From: Bacteroidota bacterium
GTDB taxonomy: Bacteria > Bacteroidota > Bacteroidia > JAHEXY01
DNA: 64,000 nt
Direction of reading: 5' to 3'
NCBI GenBank assembly: GCA_023251875.1
Contig: JAHEXY010000005.1
Coordinates: 159,113 to 223,112 of the forward strand
Part shown: one piece after another, positions 28,201-36,179 of the stretch
Numbering within the stretch: the first letter of the stretch is position 1
Layout: the number at the start of each line of letters is the position of its first letter
Notes under the pieces: model-generated
The model's database searches: none
Seen by the model: the letters and a program-made list of their open reading frames with translations, nothing else
What the model was told of the DNA's origin: nothing
Translations under genes and position numbers: made by a program

Positions 28201-28630
28201 CTAATTTTCTGTGATCGCCTTCATAGTACACAAATATTTTAGAGCCTACAACTTGCGTTTTTCCGCCAATGTTATAATCATCTCCTTTGCCAAGCCCAAT
28301 GTTGCTTTCTTTAAAATCAGAATGTTTATTATACACCACAATTTGTATGCGATCATCAAGAGTATAATCAAATTGCTGTTGCAATTGCTTTAAAAATTGA
28401 TCTCCATACCTAGCTGAATAGAGTGCAATTTCTTTGCCTCCTAAGTAAAAATAAATATCAAATTTTTCGAGCCTGTAAAAACTCCAAAGTCTAGGATCAT
28501 ACTGCACTCTACTTTTGCCGAAGGTAAGTTGAGAACCATTATAATATTGTGCTCTACTAATTGCAATAGATGCAAATAACAAACAAAATGATAAAATGGC
28601 TTTTTTATAAAAATGCATAGCGCTAAACAA
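25286..28630 (-). CDS. Beta-propeller (PD40/TolB-like) plus outer-membrane barrel protein
   Basis: A 1114-residue exported protein. Met 5 (28618) directly precedes the signal peptide and is the likelier start. Residues ~35-280 carry a conserved region with a peptidase-like look but no clear HExxH. Residues ~300-560 show repeated WD40/PD40 strands (SKGKSIAYVTDELGQYKVWIYNRETGK; PTGDYLTIVTERKGEIKLISYD). A low-complexity Ser/Thr/Lys linker follows (~640-720). The C-terminal ~370 residues form a BamA-like surface-antigen barrel ending in Phe. It is probably an outer-membrane protein of unknown function. Confidence 0.78.
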   Translation of the reverse strand: MFSAMHFYKKAILSFCLLFASIAISRAQYYNGSQLTFGKSRVQYDPRLWSFYRLEKFDIYFYLGGKEIALYSARYGDQFLKQLQQQFDYTLDDRIQIVVYNKHSDFKESNIGLGKGDDYNIGGKTQVVGSKIFVYYEGDHRKLDAQIRAGLTELMINHIMYGGNVKDAVKNSTLLTLPDWYSKGLVSYIAKPWDAELDDQIRDGVLSGKYKKFNHLTGDDAVLAGHSIWRYVADMYGESVIPSILYMTEISRNIESGFLFILGISLKSLSTDWLNYYTDKYATQDSLRSLPIEQTVLKKTKKNRVYQQLKVNPKGKSIAYVTDELGQYKVWIYNRETGKRKRVLKREQKLDRINDYSIPLIQWHPTGDYLTIVTERKGEIKLISYDVKNKKKEFDHILHFEKILDFAYSEDNKKYVFSAIQNGQTDIFVYNILSKTYEQITKDIYDDLFPRFVKNGSQIVFSSNRLNDTIKFEKDIYYKKMNTAYDLFMYDYSKKLNVLKRITNTPGINETHVEKYDKIDFSYLGDANGIYNRYFAHFDSTISFIDTISHYRYVTTSMPITNYSRNILEQDVNVKANELAEIIKHNGKYLLYVDTIKPKSELKEIQLMNTSFRLDKQTQEELSSSKTTKIDTLKETIIPIKPKDTSSVKEINVFDPNTIDINDYVFDSQKKSIGSNNSKPDSSQTQITKADTTKAISNTASTSSDSKYIKTKIPKQRNYDKSYVIDYVISQVDNEYLRSSYQIYTGGPVTFNPGLSGFFKIGATDILENYKIVGGVLLSQDLKNNGYFLSYQNLDKRLDKQLVFYRQAQTTISDYSVIKDHTHEITYSLKWPFNEVMSVKASAIATNTRQVYLSTDLQNLQTPTTYKTWAGVKAEWIYDNTLSLGLNLYKGTRAKIWLEHYRQVDANGKYMTVIGADYRRYIRIHRNLIWANKFSVSTSFGSQKLIYYLGSVDNWINLGQHATFDNTTQVDPNQNYAFQALGSNLRGFSQNIRNGTSFALINSEIRWPIFKYLLNRPLKSDFIANFQVVGFFDIGTAWTGKTPYSEDNYLNNQVIVKPPFTITVTTQREPIVAGYGFGLRTKLLGYFIRTDWAWGFEDGQIQPSIFYLSLSLDF

Positions 28631-28765
28631 AGAATCCTAAATCTAAAAAAAAATGCTTGAACCCCATAATGTTCTGCCATTTATATGCATATGATTTTGT
28701 ACCTTTGTCAATTACAAATAACGTTTCTAAAAAATCATTATTAATCAATCTTCAAAATTAATTGT

Positions 28766-29359
28766 ATGCTTAAGAAAATTGGACTATCTCTACTTGCTGT
28801 AGTTGTTTTATTGGCAGTAGTATCTTTCTTTTTACCTTCAACAGTAAAGGTAGAAAGATCAACGGTTGTAAAAGCTTCGGCTGAAACTGTATTTAATCAA
28901 GTAAATACCTTTAAAGCTTGGGAAGGCTGGTCGCCATGGAAAGAGCAAGATGCTCAAATGACAACTGAATATTCCGGATCAGAAGCAGGTGCAGGTGCAG
29001 TGAGTACTTGGAAAAGCCCGAAAATGGGAGATGGTAGCCAAACTATTGTTGCCAGCACACCATTTAGTACTATTACTACAGAACTTGATTTTGGAAGAGG
29101 AAACAAACCAACATGTAATTGGAAGTTTGAACAAACTCCGGAAGGAACAAAAGTTTCTTGGGATTTTATTGTTGATTTAGGAATGAATCCAATTGCTCGT
29201 TATATGGGATTAATGATGAATAATGCAATAGGTGCGTCTTATGAAAAAGGCTTAGATAATTTGAAAAAAGTTTGTGAGAGTATGCCAACAACGGCAGCTG
29301 TAACTACAGAAGCAAATGCTACTGCAACAACAGAACAAACAACAACTACTACTAAATAA
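28766..29359 (+). CDS. SRPBCC family protein with an N-terminal membrane anchor
   Basis: A 197-residue protein. Residues ~5-23 form a hydrophobic anchor. Residues ~30-170 show a START/SRPBCC fold pattern (VERSTVVKASAETVFNQVNTFKAWEGWSPWKEQD, then KVSWDFIVDLGMNPIARYMG). The C-terminus is a Thr/Ala-rich tail. A TACCTTTG -7 box lies at 28700-28707, but I find no matching -33. Ligand unknown. Confidence 0.85.
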   Translation: MLKKIGLSLLAVVVLLAVVSFFLPSTVKVERSTVVKASAETVFNQVNTFKAWEGWSPWKEQDAQMTTEYSGSEAGAGAVSTWKSPKMGDGSQTIVASTPFSTITTELDFGRGNKPTCNWKFEQTPEGTKVSWDFIVDLGMNPIARYMGLMMNNAIGASYEKGLDNLKKVCESMPTTAAVTTEANATATTEQTTTTTK

Positions 29360-29372
29360 AACATTTTCATAA

Positions 29373-29396
29373 CGCTTCGACTTCGCTCAGCGTGAC
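29373..29396. repeat. Dispersed CTTCGACTTCGCTCAGCGTGAC-type repeat
   Basis: CGCTTCGACTTCGCTCAGCG (then TGAC) resembles a short repeat recurrent between genes in Bacteroidota. A decayed relative at 23307-23336 (CTTCTTCGCTCAGCC) overlaps the start of the 82-residue ORF. Confidence 0.5.
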
Positions 29397-29415
29397 TGTT
29401 AATTAAATGAAAAAC

Positions 29416-29447
29416 AAAACCCTCCTGAACTTATTCCCGAGGGTTTT
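29416..29447. terminator. Bidirectional terminator between convergent genes
   Basis: AAAACCCTC (29416-29424) and GAGGGTTTT (29439-29447) form a perfect 9-bp stem flanked by A on one side and T on the other. It can serve both the SRPBCC gene and the converging aspartokinase gene. Confidence 0.8.
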
Positions 29448-29455
29448 ATTTTTCT

Positions 29456-30718
29456 CTATTCTTTTATCAAATACCAGCCGTTAATTCCATCGGCCAATTG
29501 CAAAAAAATTTCTTGTTTGCCAATTATTTCCTCTACCACTTGTTTATTGTAGTGCCTAATGGTAATTAATTTTAAGCCTTGCTGAACCTGAATATCGTAT
29601 TTGGTTTCAATAGCTGATAATACTTGAGGTAATTTTCTACTATCATACGTTAAGCTGGCAAATAAGCCATTAGGACCGTAATCCATAATATTCATTTTAA
29701 TTTTCTGTTCTGCAAAAACATCAAATATCAAGGCTAAATCATCTTCATCAACAAATGAAAAATCTTTTGTAGCTGCCAATAACAATACCTGATTTGATTT
29801 AACAATAAAACAAGGCGTATCAATGCCCGGGGCGTCATTGGCAATAATAGTTCCAATTTCTGTTGGTTTAAGAAATGAACGAACATGCAAACTAATGTTT
29901 TTACTTTGTAAGGGTTTTATAGTTTTGGGATGTATAACAGTAGCTCCATGATAAGTAAGTTCAATAGCTTCTTGATATGAAATTCGAGGTAGTTTAACCG
30001 CATTCGGAAATAATTTTGGATCACCATTCAATACGCCAGGCACATCTTTCCAAATAGTCAATTCTTTTATGTTTAAAATATGCGATAAAATAGCTGCGGT
30101 ATAATCAGAACCTTCTCGCCCAAGTGTGGTAGTATAATTTTGTGGAGTGCAGCCAATAAATCCCTGCGTAATAAAAACCTGATTTTGTTTAATTTTAGGC
30201 ACCCAATTTTTTTCTATCAATTCTTGCGTTAGGCTCCAATTAACTTTCCCTTCACGATAGGTGTCATCTGTTTGCAAATAATCTCGTATATCCAACCATT
30301 GGTTTTTAATCTCAACTTCTTTTAAATAGGCGCTCAAAATTTTGCTCGATACCAATTCTCCAATTGAAACAATTTGATCGTATTCATGGTCAAAACTTTT
30401 TTCAGGTTCAGAATCGATTACCCATTCAATTTCTACAAAAGTATTATGTACTTCGTTATAGATAGAATGTTTTTTATCAGAGAACAAGGCATCCATTATC
30501 CCTTCATGATACTGTTTAATTTCTTCCAATATTTTTTCTGTTTCTCCACTTTTATTAAAATAGGCCTCAGTAAGTTTTTCCAATGCATTGGTTATTTTTC
30601 CCATTGCAGAAACTACTACTACAATAGATTCCCCTTGATATAGTTTTAAAATGGAAGCAACATTTTTTATGCCACTAGCATCTTTCACAGAAGCTCCACC
30701 AAATTTGAATACTTTCAT
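29456..30718 (-). CDS. lysC: Aspartate kinase (monofunctional)
   Basis: A 420-residue aspartokinase, the first step of the lysine/threonine/methionine pathway. The kinase domain starts MKVFKFGGASVKDA and contains FITQGFIGCTPQNYTTTLGREGSDYTAAILS and WKDVPGVLNGDPKLFPNAVKLPRISYQEAIELTYHGATVIHPKTIKPL. ACT-domain regulatory sequence follows (residues ~300-420). There is no homoserine dehydrogenase fusion. It stands alone and is divergent from the S8 peptidase. Confidence 0.95.
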   Translation of the reverse strand: MKVFKFGGASVKDASGIKNVASILKLYQGESIVVVVSAMGKITNALEKLTEAYFNKSGETEKILEEIKQYHEGIMDALFSDKKHSIYNEVHNTFVEIEWVIDSEPEKSFDHEYDQIVSIGELVSSKILSAYLKEVEIKNQWLDIRDYLQTDDTYREGKVNWSLTQELIEKNWVPKIKQNQVFITQGFIGCTPQNYTTTLGREGSDYTAAILSHILNIKELTIWKDVPGVLNGDPKLFPNAVKLPRISYQEAIELTYHGATVIHPKTIKPLQSKNISLHVRSFLKPTEIGTIIANDAPGIDTPCFIVKSNQVLLLAATKDFSFVDEDDLALIFDVFAEQKIKMNIMDYGPNGLFASLTYDSRKLPQVLSAIETKYDIQVQQGLKLITIRHYNKQVVEEIIGKQEIFLQLADGINGWYLIKE

Positions 30719-30830
30719 TTTGTTCGTTATTGGTTAATCGTTGTTAGTTGCTCGAGCTATTTCTAAAATACTTCAACTCACAAAAATTGCCTGCAAAATT
30801 AGATTTTCTATATTAGGCAAAAATTAAATT

Positions 30831-33800
30831 ATGATTAAAAGAAACTTCTTGCTCAGTTTTTGGGTCTTATGTACGTTTGTAACACTTGCACAAGATAAAA
30901 ATTACACTGTTTATTTTAGATCAGAACAATTGATTCCCTCTGCAAATATAGAGCAATGGCCTGAAATTTTGACGAATACTACTATTATTTATAACAACAA
31001 TTCCTTTGTTTGTGTTCAATTTTATACGATCCCAACAAGCGTTCAAAAAGAACAACTAAAATCTTTAGGCATACAATTATTCAGCTATTTACCTCGCTAC
31101 ACCTATATGGCTGCTATGCCTGAAAACATAAGTATAAATGCCTTAAGTAAATTAGGAATAAGATCCATTTTTGTATTGGAGAACATGCAAAAAATCCATC
31201 CTCATTTAGTACAAAATGATTATCCCAATTGGGCCATAAGCAATGATGGCAAAATAAAAATTAAACTTCTTTTGTTTCCATCAGTTTCAATAGAGGAGGC
31301 CAAAACTTATTTATTAAAAACACATACCGTATCAGAAATTCAAGTAAATGCATTTTTTCATGAATTAAGTATGCAAATGGATACTGCATCTTTGCAATCA
31401 TTAGCTAGCATTCCTTTTATCCAATTTATTGAAGCCATTGACCCTCCTTCTGCTCCGGATAATTTTGTTGAAAGAACAGATCATAGAACCAATATTCTTT
31501 CATCAGAATATGCGGGTGGCAGGCATTATGATGGTAGCGGAATAAAAATAGCATTGGGAGATGATGGCCCTATTGGGCCGCATATCGATTACCAAGGCCG
31601 TATAGGATCCTTACATGTTACTGATAATACCGGTAACCATGGTGATCATGTTGCCGGAACCATTATGGGAGCAGGCAATTTAGATCCTCAGGCAAAAGGA
31701 ATGGCTCCAGGAGCAGAAATTCATGTGTATGATGTTTGGGACGCCATTGATTCGAGCATTTTTTCTTATTACGATCCGGGAATATCCATAACGTCTATTT
31801 CATATAGCAATGGCTGTAATGCAGGTTATACAACTCGTGCCTATAATTTAGATCAACAGGTACGTTTAATGCCAAGTCTTTCTCCCGTTTTTTCTGCCGG
31901 CAATGACGGAACATTAGATTGCTCATACGGTGCGGGGGCAGGATGGGGAAATGTTACGGGAGGAATTAAAATTGCCAAAAATTGCATTACTGTTGCCAAC
32001 CTTGATGGTGTAGACAATTTAAGTGCTTCGAGTAGTAGAGGCCCTGCTACTGATGGCAGACTAAAACCAGATATCAGTGCTGTGGGTACAGATGTATATT
32101 CTACCATTGATGTAAATTCTTATGAACTTAAAAGTGGTACTTCAATGGCCTGTCCCGGAGTATCCGGAACATTAGCTTCTCTTTATGACGCCTATGTAAG
32201 CATCAATGGCAATTTACCGGATGCCGCAGTAATGAAAGGCATTTTACTTAATTCGGCTGATGATATCGGTAATCCCGGGCCTGATTTTAAAACCGGTTGG
32301 GGGAGAATGAATGCCAGACGAGCAGTAAAAACGCTAGAAGAAAATCGTTGGTTTGTTGATTCTATTAGTCAAGGGCAAATCAATACCCATCAAATTATTG
32401 TGCCTGCCGGAGTTTCTCAATTTAGAGTAATGGTATATTGGAATGATTATGAAGGTACCATTAATGCAAGCACAGCATTGGTAAATGATATTGACATGCA
32501 AATAACAGCTCCTGACTTAACAATATATAACCCATGGGTATTAAATTCAACTCCTGATTCATTATTATTAGATGCAAATGCTACCAGGGCACATGATACA
32601 CTTAATAATGTTGAACAAGTAACCATTGACAGTGCTGCTGCCGGAATTTATCAAATAAGTATTTCAGGATATGTAATACCCCAAGGCATACAAAAATATG
32701 TTGTAGTATATGAATTTTTAGATAGTAGCATAGCACTTACCTATCCTGTAGGAGGCGAATCTTTAGTACCTAATACCATGGAATTGATTAGATGGGATAC
32801 TTATGGAGGAACAAGCAAATTTAACCTTGAATATTCTGCTGATTCAGGAAGCACTTGGGCTAGTATTGCTTCAGGGATTCCTCCTACTCAAAGTTATTAT
32901 GAATGGCTGGTGCCCGATACCATTAGCGGGCATTGCTTAATTAGAATAAATAATGGAAGCCTATACGATGTAAGCGATACTTTATTTTCAATTATAAATG
33001 TTCCACAAAATCTTAAAGTAGATACCGCTTGCATGAATCATTTAACCCTTGTATGGGATAGTGTTGCCGGAGCTACATCTTATGATGTTTTTAAACTCGG
33101 CACTATGTATATGGACTCTATTGGTAATTCAAGCTCGACTTATTTTAGTTATGCAATTAACAATCCGTATTATGATTACGACTGGTTTGCTGTTAGAGCA
33201 AGAGGAAAAAATGATGCTGTAGGAAGAAGATGTAATGCAATAGAATTTGATAGTACAGGCGTATCAAATTGCATTCTGGAAAAAGATATTGAATTAAGTT
33301 CAATTACTTCTCCTGAAAAAGCATATCCTAGTTGCGGTGCTATTTCCGGAATACCCATTACAATAAGCATCCATAATACCGGAAAACAAGATATTTCTAA
33401 TTTTTATGTGAGTTATTTACTATCCGGAAATTCAATTGTAACGGAGCAATACGGTGATACTATTGTATCCGGATCAAGTGCCTCTTATTCGTTTAATCAA
33501 ACCATTTCAGTATCACTTGCCGGAACATATAGTTTATTGGTATGGGTAAATGATAGCTTGTCTGATAATCCATACAACGATACTTTAAGTATGAATTTTA
33601 TTGTACTCAACAGCTATTTATTTTCGGTTCCATTAACACAAGATTTTGAAAATTTTACACTTTGTTCCACTACTTCATCATGCGGTCAAGATAGCTGTGA
33701 ACTTGGCGATGGCTGGATTAATATTTCTAACAATGGTTTAGACGATATTGATTGGCGGGTAAATGAAGGCACTACCCCATCAAGCAGTACAGGCCCATCA

Positions 33801-34442
33801 AAAGATCATACACTCAATACTTCGAGTGGCAACTACATTTATCTTGAGGCAACCAGTTGTTTTAACCATTCTGCTGAATTAATTACACCATGTTTCGATT
33901 TAACAGGAACTAATGCCCCTAGTTTAAGTTTTTGGTATAGTATGTATGGATCAGATATGGGATCTCTTCATGTAAATTTATTTAGTGAGGGGCAATGGAT
34001 TCAAGATATTTTTGCTGATAGCGGTAGCCACAACAGCTTATGGATTAACAAAATAATTGATTTAAAGAATTATGTAGGAAAAACTGTTGCATTTTGTTTT
34101 AAGGGCATTACAGGAGATGGCTATATGAGCGATATGGCGCTAGATGATATTGGTATTACAGAAGCTTCATCTATTAATAAAATAAATAATTCTACAATTG
34201 TTAATGTGTGGCCAAATCCTTCTAATGGATTCCTTACTGTTTCTATAAAAAATAAAAATACGGCTATAATAAAAATGCAATTAACAGATATCAGTGGCAA
34301 AGAGATTTTGAATACTGATGCAGAAAACGCAAGCACGTTTTATAAAAAACAACTCGACTTAAATTTTTTAGCAAAGGGATTGTATATTCTAAAAATTAAT
34401 GTTGGAGAGCAAGCTCAATACATAAAGATTACTAAACAATAA
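30831..34442 (+). CDS. S8 family serine peptidase with a T9SS type A sorting domain
   Basis: A 1203-residue secreted subtilase. Signal peptide at residues ~1-20. Catalytic triad: D244 or D245 (ALGDDGPIG), H270 (NHGDHVAGTIMG) and S438 (SGTSMACPG). Then come a P/homB-like jelly roll, an Ig/Fn-like region, a CARDB-like domain (~residues 830-930), a MAM-like domain (CFDLTGTNAPSLSFWYSMYGSDMG) and a C-terminal sorting domain (NVWPNPSNGFLTV to QYIKITKQ). The CARDB-MAM unit is the same as in the 1735-residue protein at 36180. It is likely exported by the T9SS to the surface or medium. Confidence 0.93.
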   Translation: MIKRNFLLSFWVLCTFVTLAQDKNYTVYFRSEQLIPSANIEQWPEILTNTTIIYNNNSFVCVQFYTIPTSVQKEQLKSLGIQLFSYLPRYTYMAAMPENISINALSKLGIRSIFVLENMQKIHPHLVQNDYPNWAISNDGKIKIKLLLFPSVSIEEAKTYLLKTHTVSEIQVNAFFHELSMQMDTASLQSLASIPFIQFIEAIDPPSAPDNFVERTDHRTNILSSEYAGGRHYDGSGIKIALGDDGPIGPHIDYQGRIGSLHVTDNTGNHGDHVAGTIMGAGNLDPQAKGMAPGAEIHVYDVWDAIDSSIFSYYDPGISITSISYSNGCNAGYTTRAYNLDQQVRLMPSLSPVFSAGNDGTLDCSYGAGAGWGNVTGGIKIAKNCITVANLDGVDNLSASSSRGPATDGRLKPDISAVGTDVYSTIDVNSYELKSGTSMACPGVSGTLASLYDAYVSINGNLPDAAVMKGILLNSADDIGNPGPDFKTGWGRMNARRAVKTLEENRWFVDSISQGQINTHQIIVPAGVSQFRVMVYWNDYEGTINASTALVNDIDMQITAPDLTIYNPWVLNSTPDSLLLDANATRAHDTLNNVEQVTIDSAAAGIYQISISGYVIPQGIQKYVVVYEFLDSSIALTYPVGGESLVPNTMELIRWDTYGGTSKFNLEYSADSGSTWASIASGIPPTQSYYEWLVPDTISGHCLIRINNGSLYDVSDTLFSIINVPQNLKVDTACMNHLTLVWDSVAGATSYDVFKLGTMYMDSIGNSSSTYFSYAINNPYYDYDWFAVRARGKNDAVGRRCNAIEFDSTGVSNCILEKDIELSSITSPEKAYPSCGAISGIPITISIHNTGKQDISNFYVSYLLSGNSIVTEQYGDTIVSGSSASYSFNQTISVSLAGTYSLLVWVNDSLSDNPYNDTLSMNFIVLNSYLFSVPLTQDFENFTLCSTTSSCGQDSCELGDGWINISNNGLDDIDWRVNEGTTPSSSTGPSKDHTLNTSSGNYIYLEATSCFNHSAELITPCFDLTGTNAPSLSFWYSMYGSDMGSLHVNLFSEGQWIQDIFADSGSHNSLWINKIIDLKNYVGKTVAFCFKGITGDGYMSDMALDDIGITEASSINKINNSTIVNVWPNPSNGFLTVSIKNKNTAIIKMQLTDISGKEILNTDAENASTFYKKQLDLNFLAKGLYILKINVGEQAQYIKITKQ

Positions 34443-34453
34443 AAAGAAATAGT

Positions 34454-35356
34454 TTATACAGATTTTTTAGCAAGCATTTCTTTTTGCAATTGTTTTGAAG
34501 TTTTGGTACTTCCATCCGGACTCCATCCTGGGGGATAAAAAATATATTTTAGTAATTCAGAAAAAGATTTTGATTTACGCGCATCCTTCCAAATTGACCC
34601 ATATTCATAAAATGCAATATGGATGGGATTATACGAATTAAGATTTGTTGTTAATCCATAAACAGGAGTTTCTTCTTCTTCTTGAAACGTACCAAATAAT
34701 TTATCCCAAATAATAAAAATACCGGCATGGTTTTTATCTAGATATTTTACATTTGAAGCATGGTGCACACGATGGTGGGATGGCGTATTCATAAACCATT
34801 CTAAAAAACCAAGTTTACCAATAAGTGTGGTATGTGTCCAATATTGATAAATAAGATTGATAGACATCATACTCATTACCATCCAAGGCTGAAAACCAAT
34901 TAATGGTAACCAAAACCAAAATGCTTTATAATATAAAGCCACCGTCCAGGGTTGACGAAGAGCTGTTGAAAAATTTAATTTTTGCGAAGAGTGATGATTC
35001 ACATGAGCTGCCCAAAAAATACGTACTTCATGATGCCAACGGTGGTACCAATAATAATTAAAATCATCAACAAAGACAATCAATATCCATGCCCACCATG
35101 TAGATGGAATATTAAAAAGACGGTATTGGTATAAAAAAGTAAAAAGAGCATAAAAAATAGCAATACCTACTGTTCCAAGAAATCCTGTTCCCAAAGCCAA
35201 AACTAAATTGGCACAAGTATCTTTTTTCTCATACAATTCCATTTTTTGTTTGGTATTGATGTAAAGCTCTATTCCAATTAAAATAAAATAATAGGGAATA
35301 GCAAAAGATGCCGGATCTGTATAATCGTGAATGGGTTTCTTTAAAAGCTCGAGCAT
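34454..35356 (-). CDS. Sterol desaturase / fatty acid hydroxylase family protein
   Basis: A 300-residue membrane di-iron enzyme family member with about four helices and the diagnostic histidine clusters HRWHH, HVNHHSS, HTTLIGK and HHRVHH. This family hydroxylates or desaturates lipid chains, sterols or carotenoids. The exact substrate cannot be read from the sequence. It is the only lipid gene in this stretch. Confidence 0.9.
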   Translation of the reverse strand: MLELLKKPIHDYTDPASFAIPYYFILIGIELYINTKQKMELYEKKDTCANLVLALGTGFLGTVGIAIFYALFTFLYQYRLFNIPSTWWAWILIVFVDDFNYYWYHRWHHEVRIFWAAHVNHHSSQKLNFSTALRQPWTVALYYKAFWFWLPLIGFQPWMVMSMMSINLIYQYWTHTTLIGKLGFLEWFMNTPSHHRVHHASNVKYLDKNHAGIFIIWDKLFGTFQEEEETPVYGLTTNLNSYNPIHIAFYEYGSIWKDARKSKSFSELLKYIFYPPGWSPDGSTKTSKQLQKEMLAKKSV

Positions 35357-35416
35357 TGTAATTCGAGGTATAAATAAAAAGGGAAAGCAAAATTACATAA
35401 ATATCTGCTTGGATTT

Positions 35417-36118
35417 TTATTTTTTAATACTCACGAGCTCTATTTCGAAAATAAGAGCTTGGTTAGGCCCAACAATGGTAGAAAAACCTTTATCTGCATA
35501 AGCTAATGTTGAAGGCACATAAATAATCCATTTATCGCCTTCTTTCATCATTTGCAGGGCTTCTTGCCAGCCTTTAATTACTGCATTTAAAGGAACAACC
35601 ACCGGCTTTTTTCTTTGTTGGGTGTCATCAAAAACTTGTCCATTTATGAACGAACCTTTGTAATGCACAACAACAGTATCTGTTAATGTAGGAGTATTGC
35701 CCTTGCCTGAAGTAATTACTTTAAATTGCAAGCCACTTGGCAAGGCAATTACACCTGCTTCTGATTTATTTTTGGCTAAAAATTCATCCCCTTCTTTTTT
35801 ATTGTTTTCACTTGCAGCGGCAAAAGTTTTTTGTTGAATTTCTGTTTGGTATTTCAAAAGCATTTCGTTGCATTTTTCTTCTTTAATCAGGGGGCCTTTT
35901 TCTGAAGTATAATCTTTAATGCCTTGTGCAACTAAATTTAGATTAATATCACCCAATTGCTTGTCGAGCAAATAGGTTTTAACCAAATTCATTCCAATAC
36001 TATAACTGATAGAATCCATTTTAGTGGCTAAAACAGTTCCTGTTTTTTTGGTTTGGGCAAATAAATTAAGAGTAGTAATAAATAGAATTATAAAAAATAG
36101 CTTTCCAATATTATACAT
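35417..36118 (-). CDS. FKBP-type peptidyl-prolyl cis-trans isomerase (Mip/FkpA-like), exported
   Basis: A 233-residue protein: signal peptide (residues ~1-21, ending LNLFAQ), an N-terminal FKBP_N helical domain (SISYSIGMNLVKTYL to the Lys/Glu-rich helix) and a C-terminal FKBP domain (GLQFKVITSGKGNTPTLTDTVVVHYKGSFINGQVFDDT and GWQEALQMMKEGDKWIIYVPSTLAY). It is likely a periplasmic folding helper. Confidence 0.95.
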   Translation of the reverse strand: MYNIGKLFFIILFITTLNLFAQTKKTGTVLATKMDSISYSIGMNLVKTYLLDKQLGDINLNLVAQGIKDYTSEKGPLIKEEKCNEMLLKYQTEIQQKTFAAASENNKKEGDEFLAKNKSEAGVIALPSGLQFKVITSGKGNTPTLTDTVVVHYKGSFINGQVFDDTQQRKKPVVVPLNAVIKGWQEALQMMKEGDKWIIYVPSTLAYADKGFSTIVGPNQALIFEIELVSIKK

Positions 36119-36132
36119 AATGTATTGTTTTG

Positions 36133-36168
36133 ACCTTACCCCAACCCTCTCCCAAAGGGAGAGGAGAG
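36133..36168. repeat. CCTCTCC palindromic repeat, intergenic copy
   Basis: ACCTTACCCCAACCCTCTCC followed by CAAAGGGAGAGGAGAG. The CCCTCTCCC/GGGAGAGG palindrome with its preceding half-site fills most of the gap between the FKBP gene and the 1735-residue gene. Confidence 0.75.
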
Positions 36169-36179
36169 AATTTGGATGT